The notes under the pieces are model-generated. The model was not told the origin of the DNA, searched no databases, and saw nothing but the letters and a program-made list of their open reading frames with translations. Shown here one piece after another: positions 56,992 through 64,000 of a stretch of 64,000 bases of DNA. The position numbers and the translations under genes are program-made. Where the stretch lies: contig JBOGHK010000031.1 of NCBI GenBank assembly GCA_050744325.1, positions 51,537 to 115,536 of the forward strand, read 5' to 3'. Position 1 is the stretch's first letter. Each line of letters opens with the position of its first letter. Source of the DNA: DASXTK01 sp050744325. Its GTDB lineage: Bacteria > Actinomycetota > Acidimicrobiia > Acidimicrobiales > VFJN01.

Positions 56992-57405
56992 CTACCGCTG
57001 GTGCCGCCGGGCCTCGCGTTCTTCTCGACGTTGCCGCGCCACAGCCTCGCCCAACGTCTCGTACCCGCGGCCCAGGTCATACCGTTCGCGACGAGCGGAC
57101 CTGTCGCCGGAGGTGTCGAATCTCGACTCGTCAACGCGGCCGGGCAGCACCAGGTCGACACGGTGGGGGAGGCGGCCAGTGCGGCGCCGCTCGTCAGCGA
57201 GCACCGCCCCCGCCGTCAGCCAGCCCTCGACGTCCGGACCCACCCGGACCAGGCCCTGCTCGGGGTGCGCCAACAGCACCCCCTCGGTCAACGACCTGCG
57301 ACCCGGACCCCGCAGCAACGTCGTGCGCCACTTGTACGCCAACGCCCCCTCGCGGTCCCGGTCCGGTAGCCGACGCAGCTGCACCCGAGTCGACTCCATA
57401 TCCAC
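56992..57405 (-). CDS. Hypothetical protein, opposite strand within the replication module
   Basis: 137 residues (MDMESTRVQLRRLPDRDREG..., GVLLAHPEQGLVRVGPDVEGWL). It is highly charged and protein-like, and no competing plus-strand frame is convincing. It is the only minus-strand gene between the regulator and the integrase. Convergent with the prim-pol gene (4-bp gap) and divergent from the ATPase gene. Could be a replication control protein; no family is recognised. Confidence 0.5.
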   Translation of the reverse strand: MDMESTRVQLRRLPDRDREGALAYKWRTTLLRGPGRRSLTEGVLLAHPEQGLVRVGPDVEGWLTAGAVLADERRRTGRLPHRVDLVLPGRVDESRFDTSGDRSARRERYDLGRGYETLGEAVARQRREEREARRHQR

Positions 57406-57564
57406 CCCACGAACCTATGTTCGATGCGGTCTGGTTGTCGACCCGGGCGACCAGCAGCGCATTGGCCCTGGTCGAACCCCCGCACCCGACACCCATCCCG
57501 CTTCCCGGAATCGCTCCACGGGCCACACAGCGCCCGCTTCTCTGCCACAGGAGGCGCCCGAGCC

Positions 57565-59124
57565 GTGACCGACCCCACCCCCGGACCCGACAGCAACCCC
57601 GACGGTGGACAAGGCCCCGACGACCCCGACCGGACCGACCCCCTGACTGTCGACCAGATCCTCGCCGCCGCCGGCGCTGGCCAGGCGCTTGACCGGCTCC
57701 CCGCCAGCGACTCCCAAGCCTCCCGACTCGTCGCCCTCACCCAGTTCCACTTCCAGCTGGTCAAAGGCACCGATGGCCGCCCCTACGCCACCGCGCTCGA
57801 CGGTCCGGCCATCGCCTACAACCTGCGGGGCCGCGACGCCCTACGCACCCGCCTCGCCCGCCTCTACTTCGACACCTACACCCAAGCCCCCTCCGGCACC
57901 GCGCTCACCGACGCCCTGGCCGTCCTCGAGGGACTGACCGACCGCACCGACCCCACCCCCGTCGGGCTACGGGTCGCACGCGCCCCCGACGGCCCGGTGG
58001 TCGTCGACTTCGCCAACCCCGACGGCCACGCCGCCATCATCGGCCCCGGCGGGTGGCGGGTCGTCGAGCGGTCCCCGGTGCTGTTCCGCCGCTCCGCGCT
58101 CACCGCACCGCTACCCGAACCTGAGCGGGGTGGGAGCCTGGACGGGCTGGGGGAGTTGATCAACGTCGACGAGCCCGGCTTCCGGCTGCTCGCCGCCTGG
58201 CTCGTCGCCGCCCTCATCCCCGACATCCCCCACCCGATCCTCGCTCTGTTCGGTGAGCAAGGCACCGCCAAATCCACCGCCGCCCGCCTACTCGTCGGAC
58301 TCGTCGACCCGTCGCCGGCCCCGCTACGCACCCCACCCCGCGAGATGCGCTCTTGGGCCGCAGCCGCCCACGCCTCATGGGTCGTCGCCCTCGACAACGT
58401 CTCGACCATCCCCGCCTGGCTGTCCGACACCCTGTGCAAGGCCGTCACCGGCGACGGCGTCGTCGAACGCACCCTGAACACCGACGACGACATCAACGTC
58501 CTCGCCTTCCGCCGCGTCATCGCCCTGACCTCGATCGACGCCGGGCGGCTCGCCGGCGACCTCGCCGAGCGCCTGTTGCCTGTCGAGCTCGACCCCATCC
58601 CCGTCGACCGGCGCCGCACCGACGCCGAGATCACCGCCACCTACGACACTGCCCGTCCCCGCATCTTGGGTGCGCTGTTGGACCTCACCGCCCAAGTGCT
58701 AGCCGCCCTCCCCGGCGTGCAGCTGCGCCGGCTGCCTCGCATGGCCGACTTCGCCCGCGTGCTCGCCGCCCTCGACCACACCCAAGGCTGGGACACCCTC
58801 ACCGACTACACCACCGCTGCCCAAGAAGCCGCCCTCGCCGTCCTGGACTACGACCCCGTCGCCGTAGCGATCCGTGAGCTGGTTGGCCGCGGCGGCGGCT
58901 GGAAAGGCACCCCAGGCGAGCTGCTCGACCGGATCACCTCCGACCACCCGCCTAAAGACTGGCCCCGCAGCCCCCGCGCACTCGGCGGCGCCCTCAAGCG
59001 CCTTGCCCCCGCACTACGCGCCGGGTGGGGAATCACTATCGACCGGCCACCCCGCGGCCAGAACCGCACCCTCACCCTCCGTGCCGGCCGCCTCGACGAC
59101 GCCCCCGGACCGTCAAATGAGTGA
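57565..59124 (+). CDS. AAA/D5-like replicative ATPase (helicase partner of prim-pol)
   Basis: 519 residues from a GTG behind AGGAGG. Walker A GEQGTAKSTAAR (229-240), Walker B-like WVVALDNVS (271-279), then sensor stretch FRRVIALTSIDAG and arginine-rich RLLPVELDPIPVDRRRTDAE. The N-terminal 190 residues match the region preceding such ATPases in phage and plasmid primase-helicases. In related elements prim-pol and helicase are fused or adjacent; here they are split. It ends directly before the iteron cluster. Confidence 0.85.
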   Translation: MTDPTPGPDSNPDGGQGPDDPDRTDPLTVDQILAAAGAGQALDRLPASDSQASRLVALTQFHFQLVKGTDGRPYATALDGPAIAYNLRGRDALRTRLARLYFDTYTQAPSGTALTDALAVLEGLTDRTDPTPVGLRVARAPDGPVVVDFANPDGHAAIIGPGGWRVVERSPVLFRRSALTAPLPEPERGGSLDGLGELINVDEPGFRLLAAWLVAALIPDIPHPILALFGEQGTAKSTAARLLVGLVDPSPAPLRTPPREMRSWAAAAHASWVVALDNVSTIPAWLSDTLCKAVTGDGVVERTLNTDDDINVLAFRRVIALTSIDAGRLAGDLAERLLPVELDPIPVDRRRTDAEITATYDTARPRILGALLDLTAQVLAALPGVQLRRLPRMADFARVLAALDHTQGWDTLTDYTTAAQEAALAVLDYDPVAVAIRELVGRGGGWKGTPGELLDRITSDHPPKDWPRSPRALGGALKRLAPALRAGWGITIDRPPRGQNRTLTLRAGRLDDAPGPSNE

Positions 59125-59128
59125 AACA

Positions 59129-59296
59129 ACCGTCGCGACCGTCGCGAACCGTCGCGAGCTTCCCCTGACCAGCGGAAACACCGCGACGGTCGCGGTCCGG
59201 CCAACCGTCGCGCGACCGACGCGACCGACGCGCGACCGTCGCGGCCCTGAGCAGGCCATTCATCCGAATCGCGACGGTCGCGACGGTCGCGACGGT
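59129..59296. repeat. Iteron-like cluster, candidate replication origin
   Basis: The nonamer ACCGTCGCG occurs at 59129, 59138, 59148, 59204 and 59235, and its reverse CGCGACGGT at 59182, 59270, 59279 and 59288. Overlapping pairs create the palindrome CGCGACSGTCGCG. It lies between the ATPase gene and xis, where AICE origins and excision control regions are found. An AT-richer TTTTCACACTCCTGA follows at 59298. Confidence 0.7.
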
Positions 59297-59367
59297 CTTT
59301 TCACACTCCTGACGCTGACCCCATCCAACGCCCCACAGCTACGGAGCGTGACGAAAGGAACAAGGCA

Positions 59368-59580
59368 GTGACCGCGACGACCGGCAAGACCGACCGACTG
59401 CTCACCGTCCGCCAGGCGGCCGATCTGCTCGGGACCACCGAGAGGTTTCCCCGCCGACTGATCGCCCAGGGCCGCATCGACTACGTCAAGTTGGGCGACG
59501 GCCGCAACGGCCACGTCCGCATCCGCGAGTCAGTCCTCGAGGCCTACATCGCCGCCGGCACCGTCAAGACGAGCGACTAA
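59368..59580 (+). CDS. xis: Excisionase (Xis), helix-turn-helix
   Basis: 70 residues from a GTG with AAAGGAACAAGG upstream. The MerR/AlpA-like HTH is LLTVRQAADLLGTTERFPRRLIAQGRIDYVKLG (residues 11-43), followed by a wing and RIRESVLEAYIA. It directs Int toward excision. It lies 9 bp before int, the usual xis-int order in AICEs. Family normally has WT-type residues at the turn; here RFPRRL. Confidence 0.85.
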   Translation: MTATTGKTDRLLTVRQAADLLGTTERFPRRLIAQGRIDYVKLGDGRNGHVRIRESVLEAYIAAGTVKTSD

Positions 59581-59589
59581 GGCGAGCGA

Positions 59590-60960
59590 GTGAGGCCCCG
59601 ACCCGTCCAGGACGTGCGGATCTGGAGGATCCAGCATCGGCCCGAGTGGACGCGGCCGTGGGTGGTCCGCTGGGTCGTGGACGGGGAGTTCCACAGCAAG
59701 TCGTTCCGCACCAAGGCCGAGGCGGACCGCCGGCGGTCCCGTCTGCTTGTCGCTCAGCAGGACGGCGAGTGGTTCGACCCCCGGCACGGCGAGCCCGAGT
59801 CGTGGCACCCGGCGGCCCACCAGACGCCCCTGCACACGTGGGCCCGTCAGTGGGTCGCCGACGAGTGGGAGACGTGGGCCCCACGCACCCGGCGCTCGCA
59901 GCTGCAGGCGCTGGCCCGTTTCCTGCCGCTCGTGGTCGACCCCAAGGCCCCTGACCCACCCCCAGGGCTCCGAGCGCATCTGATCGACAGCCTGGAGCCC
60001 GGCACGGCGATCGATGATGCGGCTGACGCCGAGAAGTGGCTCAGCCGGTGGTCGCTGTCGCTTGGCGAGCTCGACGAGAGCGTCCTCGCCGAGGTCGAGC
60101 GTCGCCTCGGCCTCGGCGACGAGGGTCAGCAACTCGCAGCCTCGACGGCGGGCCGCCACCGCAAGATCGCCCATGCGTGCGTGCGCCGGGCATTCGAGCT
60201 CAAGAAGATCCCCGCCGACCCGTGGCCTCCCTCGCCGAGGGGACGCAGCAAGCGCAAGGCCCGCCGGATACGCAAGGCGGTCGACGTCCGGCGACTACCC
60301 GACCCGGTGACGATGGTGGCCATCCTCGCGGCGATGGCGAGCCACCAGTCCGGCAGCCGCACCTACCAGATGATGACGGCGATCGGCTGTTACGCAGGGC
60401 TGAGGCCCTCCGAGACGGTCATGCTGCGCCCCCGAGCACTCCAGCTGCCGCCCGACGGGTGGGGGACCATCTCTGTCACCGAGGCCGACGACGGTGACGA
60501 CGAGCCCGCCGAACCCAAGACCGGCGAACGCACTGTGCCCATCGGCCGCGAGCTCGTCGAGATGCTGCGATCCTGGATCGCCGAGCACCAGTTCGGCCCC
60601 GACGATCTGCTGTTCCGCACCCGCACCGGGCGACGGCCCACCCCGTCGAACTGGAACCGAACCCTCAAACGAGCGTGCCGCAAGGTCGGGTTCAGGCCCC
60701 TGACGCCCTACGACGCCCGCCACGCATGCGCCACCACCTGGCTCGGCTCCGGTGTCCCCCTCGGCGAGGCCGCCCTCCGCCTGGGCCACACCGTCGAAAC
60801 CCTCGTCGCCTACTACGTCGGTGCCCTCCAGGGCGATGACCTCGTCGCCAACCAGCGCATCGACGCCGCCCTGTCCGACGTGCGGACCCTCGCCGACAGG
60901 ATCGCCATGGTCCTAGCCGCCTGCTGGCTCTACCCGACACTAGTGGTTGACGATCAATGA
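59590..60960 (+). CDS. int: Tyrosine integrase
   Basis: 456 residues. An N-terminal arm-binding and SAM-like core-binding part (LHTWARQWVADEWETWAPRTRRSQ) is followed by the catalytic domain: first Arg in CYAGLRPSETV (about 271), box II YDARHACATTW (about 373, with Tyr in place of the first His), RLGHT and the nucleophile in VAYYVG (about 407). It recombines the 46-bp tRNA-Arg core. Length and layout match AICE integrases. The stop is 111 bp before the cargo pair. Confidence 0.93.
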   Translation: MRPRPVQDVRIWRIQHRPEWTRPWVVRWVVDGEFHSKSFRTKAEADRRRSRLLVAQQDGEWFDPRHGEPESWHPAAHQTPLHTWARQWVADEWETWAPRTRRSQLQALARFLPLVVDPKAPDPPPGLRAHLIDSLEPGTAIDDAADAEKWLSRWSLSLGELDESVLAEVERRLGLGDEGQQLAASTAGRHRKIAHACVRRAFELKKIPADPWPPSPRGRSKRKARRIRKAVDVRRLPDPVTMVAILAAMASHQSGSRTYQMMTAIGCYAGLRPSETVMLRPRALQLPPDGWGTISVTEADDGDDEPAEPKTGERTVPIGRELVEMLRSWIAEHQFGPDDLLFRTRTGRRPTPSNWNRTLKRACRKVGFRPLTPYDARHACATTWLGSGVPLGEAALRLGHTVETLVAYYVGALQGDDLVANQRIDAALSDVRTLADRIAMVLAACWLYPTLVVDDQ

Positions 60961-61071
60961 CCCCCTCGAAACTGTCACAGGTGGTGCGCATGATGCCGGT
61001 AGGGATCGATTGCATTAGAAACTGCGACGCCGATCATGGCGGGCCGCTCTGAGCAGGAGGGAGCCACGCTC

Positions 61072-61848
61072 GTGGGCGACAAGAGTGCGATTGAATGGAC
61101 CGAAGCAACCTGGAACCCGACGACCGGCTGTGACCGAACGTCTCCCGGGTGCGACAACTGCTACGCGGCGACGCTGGCGAAACGCCTGAAGGCGATGGGG
61201 CAGCCCAAGTACCAAAACGACGGCGACCCCCGGACCAGCGGCCCTGGCTTCCGCCTGACCCTTCACCCCGACGTCCTGGCCGTGCCGATGACGTGGGCGG
61301 CACCCCGGACGATCTTCGTCAACAGCATGAGCGATCTGTTCCACCCCGACGTCCCGACGGGGTTCATCCGCGAGGTCTTCGATGTGATGGAGGCGACGCC
61401 CCAGCACACCTACCAGGTGCTGACCAAACGAGCCCGCCGCCTGGCCGAGCTGGCGGATGCGCTCTCGTGGCCTCCGAACGTCTGGATCGGTGTCAGCATC
61501 GAGACCGATCGCTACTACTTCCGGGCCCGCCAGCTTGGTGCTGTACCCGCTGCCGTGCGGTTCCTGTCCTGCGAGCCGCTCCTCGGCCCGCTCGACGCGC
61601 TCCCCCTCGATGCCATCGATTGGGTGATCGCTGGCGGTGAGAGCGGATCCCGGGCCAGACCCATCGAGGCCGACTGGGTGCGGTCCGTGCGAGACCAGTG
61701 CGCATCTGCAGCGGTCCCGTTCTTCTTCAAGCAGTGGGGAGGCCGTACCCCCAAAGCTGGCGGCCGCGAACTCGACGGTCGGTTCCACGACGAGATGCCT
61801 GCCGACCCAGCGATGTACGAGATCGCCCGCTCGGGGAGTGCTGTTTAG
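61072..61848 (+). CDS. DUF5131 (phage Gp37/Gp68-like, three-Cys motif) protein
   Basis: 258 residues from a GTG at 61072 behind GGAGGGAG; this start gives the family's usual opening KSAIEWTEATWNPTTGC. The three-Cys motif is C20-x6-C27-x2-C30 (GCDRTSPGCDNCY), which could hold an iron-sulfur cluster as in radical-SAM proteins. Later marks are FVNSMSDLFHPDVP, YQVLTKRARRL, WIGVSIE, RFLSCEPLLGPL and WVIAGGESG, then PFFFKQWGG. The reaction is unknown. This family is known to occur beside TcmP genes, as here (41-bp gap). It lies between int and the right end, a typical cargo site. Confidence 0.88.
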   Translation: MGDKSAIEWTEATWNPTTGCDRTSPGCDNCYAATLAKRLKAMGQPKYQNDGDPRTSGPGFRLTLHPDVLAVPMTWAAPRTIFVNSMSDLFHPDVPTGFIREVFDVMEATPQHTYQVLTKRARRLAELADALSWPPNVWIGVSIETDRYYFRARQLGAVPAAVRFLSCEPLLGPLDALPLDAIDWVIAGGESGSRARPIEADWVRSVRDQCASAAVPFFFKQWGGRTPKAGGRELDGRFHDEMPADPAMYEIARSGSAV

Positions 61849-61889
61849 CCTACGCTTTGCGAAGGTCCTCTTGAACGCAAGGCGGCGCG

Positions 61890-63023
61890 ATGGCGGCACG
61901 TGAGCAACGGCAAGACCGTGGAGGCACCAAGCCGCGCTATTGGGGATTCTGGACCCGGGGCAAGCTCGACCTATTGCGGAAGTACTTGGACGCGTTCACG
62001 ACTGCGTCATCGATCAAGGTTGACGAGCGCATCTACCTTGATCTGTTCGGCGGCCAACCCGAGAACCGGGAACGCTATACAGGCGAGGTCCTGGACGGGT
62101 CCGCCAAAATCGCTCTGGGCACCCACAACCCACCCTTTACCAGGCTGCGGTTCTTCGAGATTGAGCCCTACGCGACCAGGCTGCGGGAATCACTACACCC
62201 GAGCCACCCTGGCCGCGACCTCGAGGTCATCGCCGGCGACTGCAACTCCACTGTCCACAAGGCGCTGGCATCTCTCCGCCGCTCCTGGTGGGCGCCGACG
62301 TTCACCTTCATTGACCCCAACGGCCCCGACGTCCACTGGTCGACCTTGGAGGCACTCGCACGGTTCAAGAAGCCGACCACAACCAAGACGGAGATCTGGA
62401 TGCTGCTAGCTGCTGGCATGTTTACCCGCACGCTCCCCGTCGACGGGCAGGTCAGGGTCCAAGACGCCCACAAGCTCACCGCTATGTACGGCACTGACCA
62501 CTGGAGGACCATCTACGACGGCCGCGTGGCTGGCGAGCTCACACCGGGGCAAGCCCGCGAGGAGTACGTCAACCTCATGCGCTGGCGACTTGAACAGGTC
62601 CTCGGCTATCGCACGACCCACCCGCTGGAGATCCACAACGAGGGCGGCCACTCCATCTATCACATGATCTTCGCGACAGACAGCGATGCTGGCGACCGGA
62701 TCATGACCAGCCTGTACAACCGAGCAGCTAACGAATTCCCCGCAATGCGACAAGCGGCCCGTCTCCGCCAGGAGCGGCTCCGACAGGAAGAGGCTGGCGT
62801 CCAGAGTCTGTTCGGCGCCGATGTCGGGCTCCCGGCCGCACCGATCCGCAGTGGTGAACGTCTCTACCAACACGCACCACCCTGGCCTCCATACGAGCGA
62901 TCTAGCCGGCCAGGTCAGCAGCGAGAGCCCATGAATTGGGACCCCTCCCGCGTCCCTCCCGCGAACGGGGGTCAAACAGGGATTACGGGGGTCAACGACG
63001 GCGAACAACCGTTCCCGGCCTGA
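61890..63023 (+). CDS. tcmP: Three-Cys-motif partner protein TcmP
   Basis: 377 residues. TcmP marks: WTRGKLDLLRKYLDAFTT (21-38), the methyltransferase-like loop IYLDLFGGQPEN (48-59), LDGSAKIAL, RFFEIEPYATRLRE, VIAGDCNSTV, FTFIDPNGPDV (about 140-150) and a helical C-terminal domain. The fold resembles a Rossmann methyltransferase, but activity is unproven. It pairs with the DUF5131 gene upstream. The last 40 residues, coded by the subterminal repeat region at 62942-62966, look like element-end sequence captured as coding (DPSRVPPANGG). The stop lies inside a terminator-like hairpin. Confidence 0.85.
   Translation: MAAREQRQDRGGTKPRYWGFWTRGKLDLLRKYLDAFTTASSIKVDERIYLDLFGGQPENRERYTGEVLDGSAKIALGTHNPPFTRLRFFEIEPYATRLRESLHPSHPGRDLEVIAGDCNSTVHKALASLRRSWWAPTFTFIDPNGPDVHWSTLEALARFKKPTTTKTEIWMLLAAGMFTRTLPVDGQVRVQDAHKLTAMYGTDHWRTIYDGRVAGELTPGQAREEYVNLMRWRLEQVLGYRTTHPLEIHNEGGHSIYHMIFATDSDAGDRIMTSLYNRAANEFPAMRQAARLRQERLRQEEAGVQSLFGADVGLPAAPIRSGERLYQHAPPWPPYERSSRPGQQREPMNWDPSRVPPANGGQTGITGVNDGEQPFPA
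62942..62966. repeat. Right subterminal repeat, candidate integrase arm site
   Basis: 25 bp identical to 43746-43770, with the doubled CCCTCCCGCG. It lies 90 bp inside the right repeat and within the 3' end of tcmP. Confidence 0.6.
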
Positions 63024-63046
63024 CCAGCACAGATGTCCTGGTCAGG
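63019..63046 (+). terminator. Hairpin at the end of tcmP
   Basis: CCTGACCAG (63019-63027) pairs with CTGGTCAGG (63038-63046) around a 10-nt loop; the tcmP stop TGA is in the left arm. The right arm and the bases after it recur before the left attachment repeat, so this sequence may be part of the host tRNA downstream flank. Confidence 0.5.
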
Positions 63047-63056
63047 GCCGTTTCCT

Positions 63057-63102
63057 GGGGCGCCCTCGGCAGGATTCGAACCTGCGCACATGGCTCCGGA
63101 GG
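63057..63102 (-). other. Right attachment site: 3' half of tRNA-Arg(CCG)
   Basis: Identical over 46 bp to the left site. On minus, the sequence before it (GCCTTCGCCAC) does not pair with the anticodon 3' strand GCCAT, and no D-arm or acceptor 5' strand (GCCCTCG) is found. So this copy, too, lacks the tRNA 5' half; the intact tRNA is expected farther right, outside the window. Confidence 0.85.
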
Positions 63103-63332
63103 TGGCGAAGGCATCGGAGCATCGCCCCAGCTAGAGACAGGTGCGGAGATCGGGTCCGGCGGCACCGTCCCACACCCGTCCCACGCCGACCCGCCTTGGG
63201 GACCGGATGTCACCGGATCGTGATCACGGGTTCGGGGTCGCCGCCGATCTTGCCGACCACTTCACCGCCGATCGGGGTGCTCTAGCGGTCCGGTGCTCGA
63301 GACGCCAATGCTTGCGTGCCCGCTGGCTCCGG
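63103..63332. other. Gene-free start of the next segment
   Basis: No supported gene. If a second element is integrated in tandem, this is its left end. No copy of the CCCTCCCGCG arm repeat is seen here. Confidence 0.4.
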
Positions 63333-63457
63333 CCGACAGGGCGTCGTCGTCGCGTCCGTGGCCGAGAAGTCCAGCGGACGTCCGTGCAAGGTTGCACCTT
63401 GCGGTGTACGGAACCATGTATTCTCTGCCGCCTGACGCGACGACGACGCCCTGTCGG
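63333..63457. repeat. 24-bp perfect inverted repeat around a 77-bp spacer
   Basis: Arms CCGACAGGGCGTCGTCGTCG... (63333-63356) and its exact complement (63434-63457). The spacer holds a second palindrome, GCAAGGTTGCACCTTGC, and an AT-richer GTATTCT. It ends 144 bp before the NYN gene. Possible small inverted-repeat element, remnant of a larger insertion, or a structured leader. Confidence 0.7.
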
Positions 63458-63601
63458 GGGCGCCGTCGGAGCCGACAAGGAGGTGTATCCCTCTCCGAGT
63501 CGACGACGCTGAGCGTAGCCGATCCGCCGAGCCGCCTCCGGGCGGCTCTATGCGTTTCTCGCTGGGGACGAAGGCAGCAACCGAGGAAGGGCCCCCGGTA
63601 C

Positions 63602-64000
63602 ATGACGAAGCGGCGAGCGACCGCATACATCGACGGCTTCAACTTCTACAACGGCACCGTCAAGGCGGAGCCCAGCCTCAAGTGGCTTGACGTCCCGAAG
63701 CTGTGTGAACAGCTGCTGCGCGGATCGCACTGCGACCTCCGGGCCGTCCGCTACTACACCGCGAAGGTGTTCGACATTCCAGCCGGTGGAGGGCAGCGTC
63801 GTCGGCAGGAGGTGTATCTCCGGGCGCTTGGGACGCTGCCACAGGTGGAGGTCGTATTCGGGCAGTTCAAGAAGCGTGACAAGATCGTACGGCTGCATAC
63901 CCCCTTGCCGGGTGGTGTCATGAAGGCGCGGGCGAAGACGATCGAGGAGAAGGGCTCGGACGTCAACTTGGCCACGGACCTGCTGTGGGACGTCCTGCAT
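63602..64000 (+). CDS. NYN-domain (PIN-like, LabA/DUF88-type) putative nuclease, partial
   Basis: First 133 residues; the gene runs off the window. ATG at 63602. The NYN fold opens with ATAYIDGFNFYNGTVK (first catalytic Asp), continues LRAVRYYTAKVFD, QRRRQEVYLRALGTL, and reaches KTIEEKGSDVNLATDLLWDV, whose Asp is the second catalytic acid. NYN proteins are metal-dependent RNases; those on mobile elements are candidates for defence or toxin roles. It is probably cargo of the putative second tandem element. Confidence 0.85.
   Translation, partial: MTKRRATAYIDGFNFYNGTVKAEPSLKWLDVPKLCEQLLRGSHCDLRAVRYYTAKVFDIPAGGGQRRRQEVYLRALGTLPQVEVVFGQFKKRDKIVRLHTPLPGGVMKARAKTIEEKGSDVNLATDLLWDVLH

Larger units (their letters stand above)
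43639..63102. mobile_element. Integrative conjugative element of the actinomycete (AICE) type
   Basis: A 19.4-kb element between two identical 46-bp repeats (43639-43684 and 63057-63102). It carries the AICE modules: Nudix/GntR control pair, Spd-like small proteins and DUF2637, FtsK/TraB translocase for double-stranded DNA transfer, prim-pol and AAA ATPase for replication, iteron-like repeats, Xis and tyrosine Int. No relaxase or type IV secretion gene is present, which fits TraB-type transfer. Cargo next to the right end is a DUF5131-TcmP pair. Almost all tra-rep genes lie on plus with 1-4 nt overlaps, as one long operon from 45727. Confidence 0.85.

Noticed and set aside
45727..59580. CRISPR array among the repeats of the element
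   Set aside because: Repeats are short octamers or nonamers with irregular spacing and no cas genes; they fit clt and iteron roles better.
63057..63140. Intact tRNA or tmRNA at the right repeat
   Set aside because: Upstream bases do not pair with the anticodon or acceptor 3' strands, and no tmRNA-like 5' end or tag frame is present.

Overview
The window is high-GC DNA with mostly G/C third codon positions, many GTG (and two TTG) starts and tightly overlapping operons. A LytR-CpsA-Psr protein, a WhiB protein, FrhB-type and MauE-type proteins and an actinomycete-type integrative conjugative element point to an actinobacterium. The mix resembles Acidimicrobiia (Ilumatobacter/Iamia-like), but that placement is inference.

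Layout. (1) 1-4430, minus strand: a compact ATP-grasp RiPP (graspetide-type) operon with two paralogous precursors, a peptide ATP-grasp ligase, a MauE-redoxin membrane protein and an ABC exporter; an FrhB-like iron-sulfur protein lies upstream (4525-5748). (2) 5.8-15.5 kb: an LCP cell-wall ligase, a secreted subtilase, a second secreted protein, a sigma-like protein and aroB. (3) 15.6-35.4 kb: a catabolic region with a FadR-type GntR regulator, cupin, HyuA/HyuB, acyl-CoA-synthetase-like ligase, Rieske oxygenase and RraA-like protein; a BMP/nucleoside-type ABC importer; a SnoaL-like and two VOC proteins; an amidohydrolase, a PfkB kinase and a second Rieske oxygenase. Four nearly identical 19-bp operators (consensus TGGWCTGATGGTCAGACCA) sit in front of its transcription units and mark it as one regulon. 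(4) 35.4-40.8 kb: housekeeping genes (ribF, a PRPP synthetase, an ABC-2 exporter pair, CBS and DinB proteins). (5) 40.9-43.6 kb: a decayed flank with a chimeric LuxR gene and a frameshifted VOC gene.

(6) 43.64-63.06 kb: a 19.4-kb integrative conjugative element of the AICE type, bounded by 46-bp direct repeats made of the 3' half of a tRNA-Arg(CCG). It has a Nudix (Pif-like)/GntR (KorSA-like) control pair, small Spd-like proteins, DUF2637, an FtsK/TraB translocase with a CTAG-repeat cluster at its 3' end (candidate clt), a WhiB protein, a secreted HNH nuclease, a GIY-YIG plus PD-(D/E)XK fusion, a prim-pol, an AAA ATPase, an iteron cluster, Xis and Int. Its cargo beside the right end is a DUF5131 (three-Cys) plus TcmP pair. 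Neither end repeat carries the tRNA 5' half, so a second tandem element probably begins at 63.1 kb and runs past the window; its first visible gene is an NYN-domain protein.

A family of about 50-bp palindromic elements (three copies recognised) lies in region 3 and beside aroB; one copy is read through in frame inside the acyl-CoA ligase gene.
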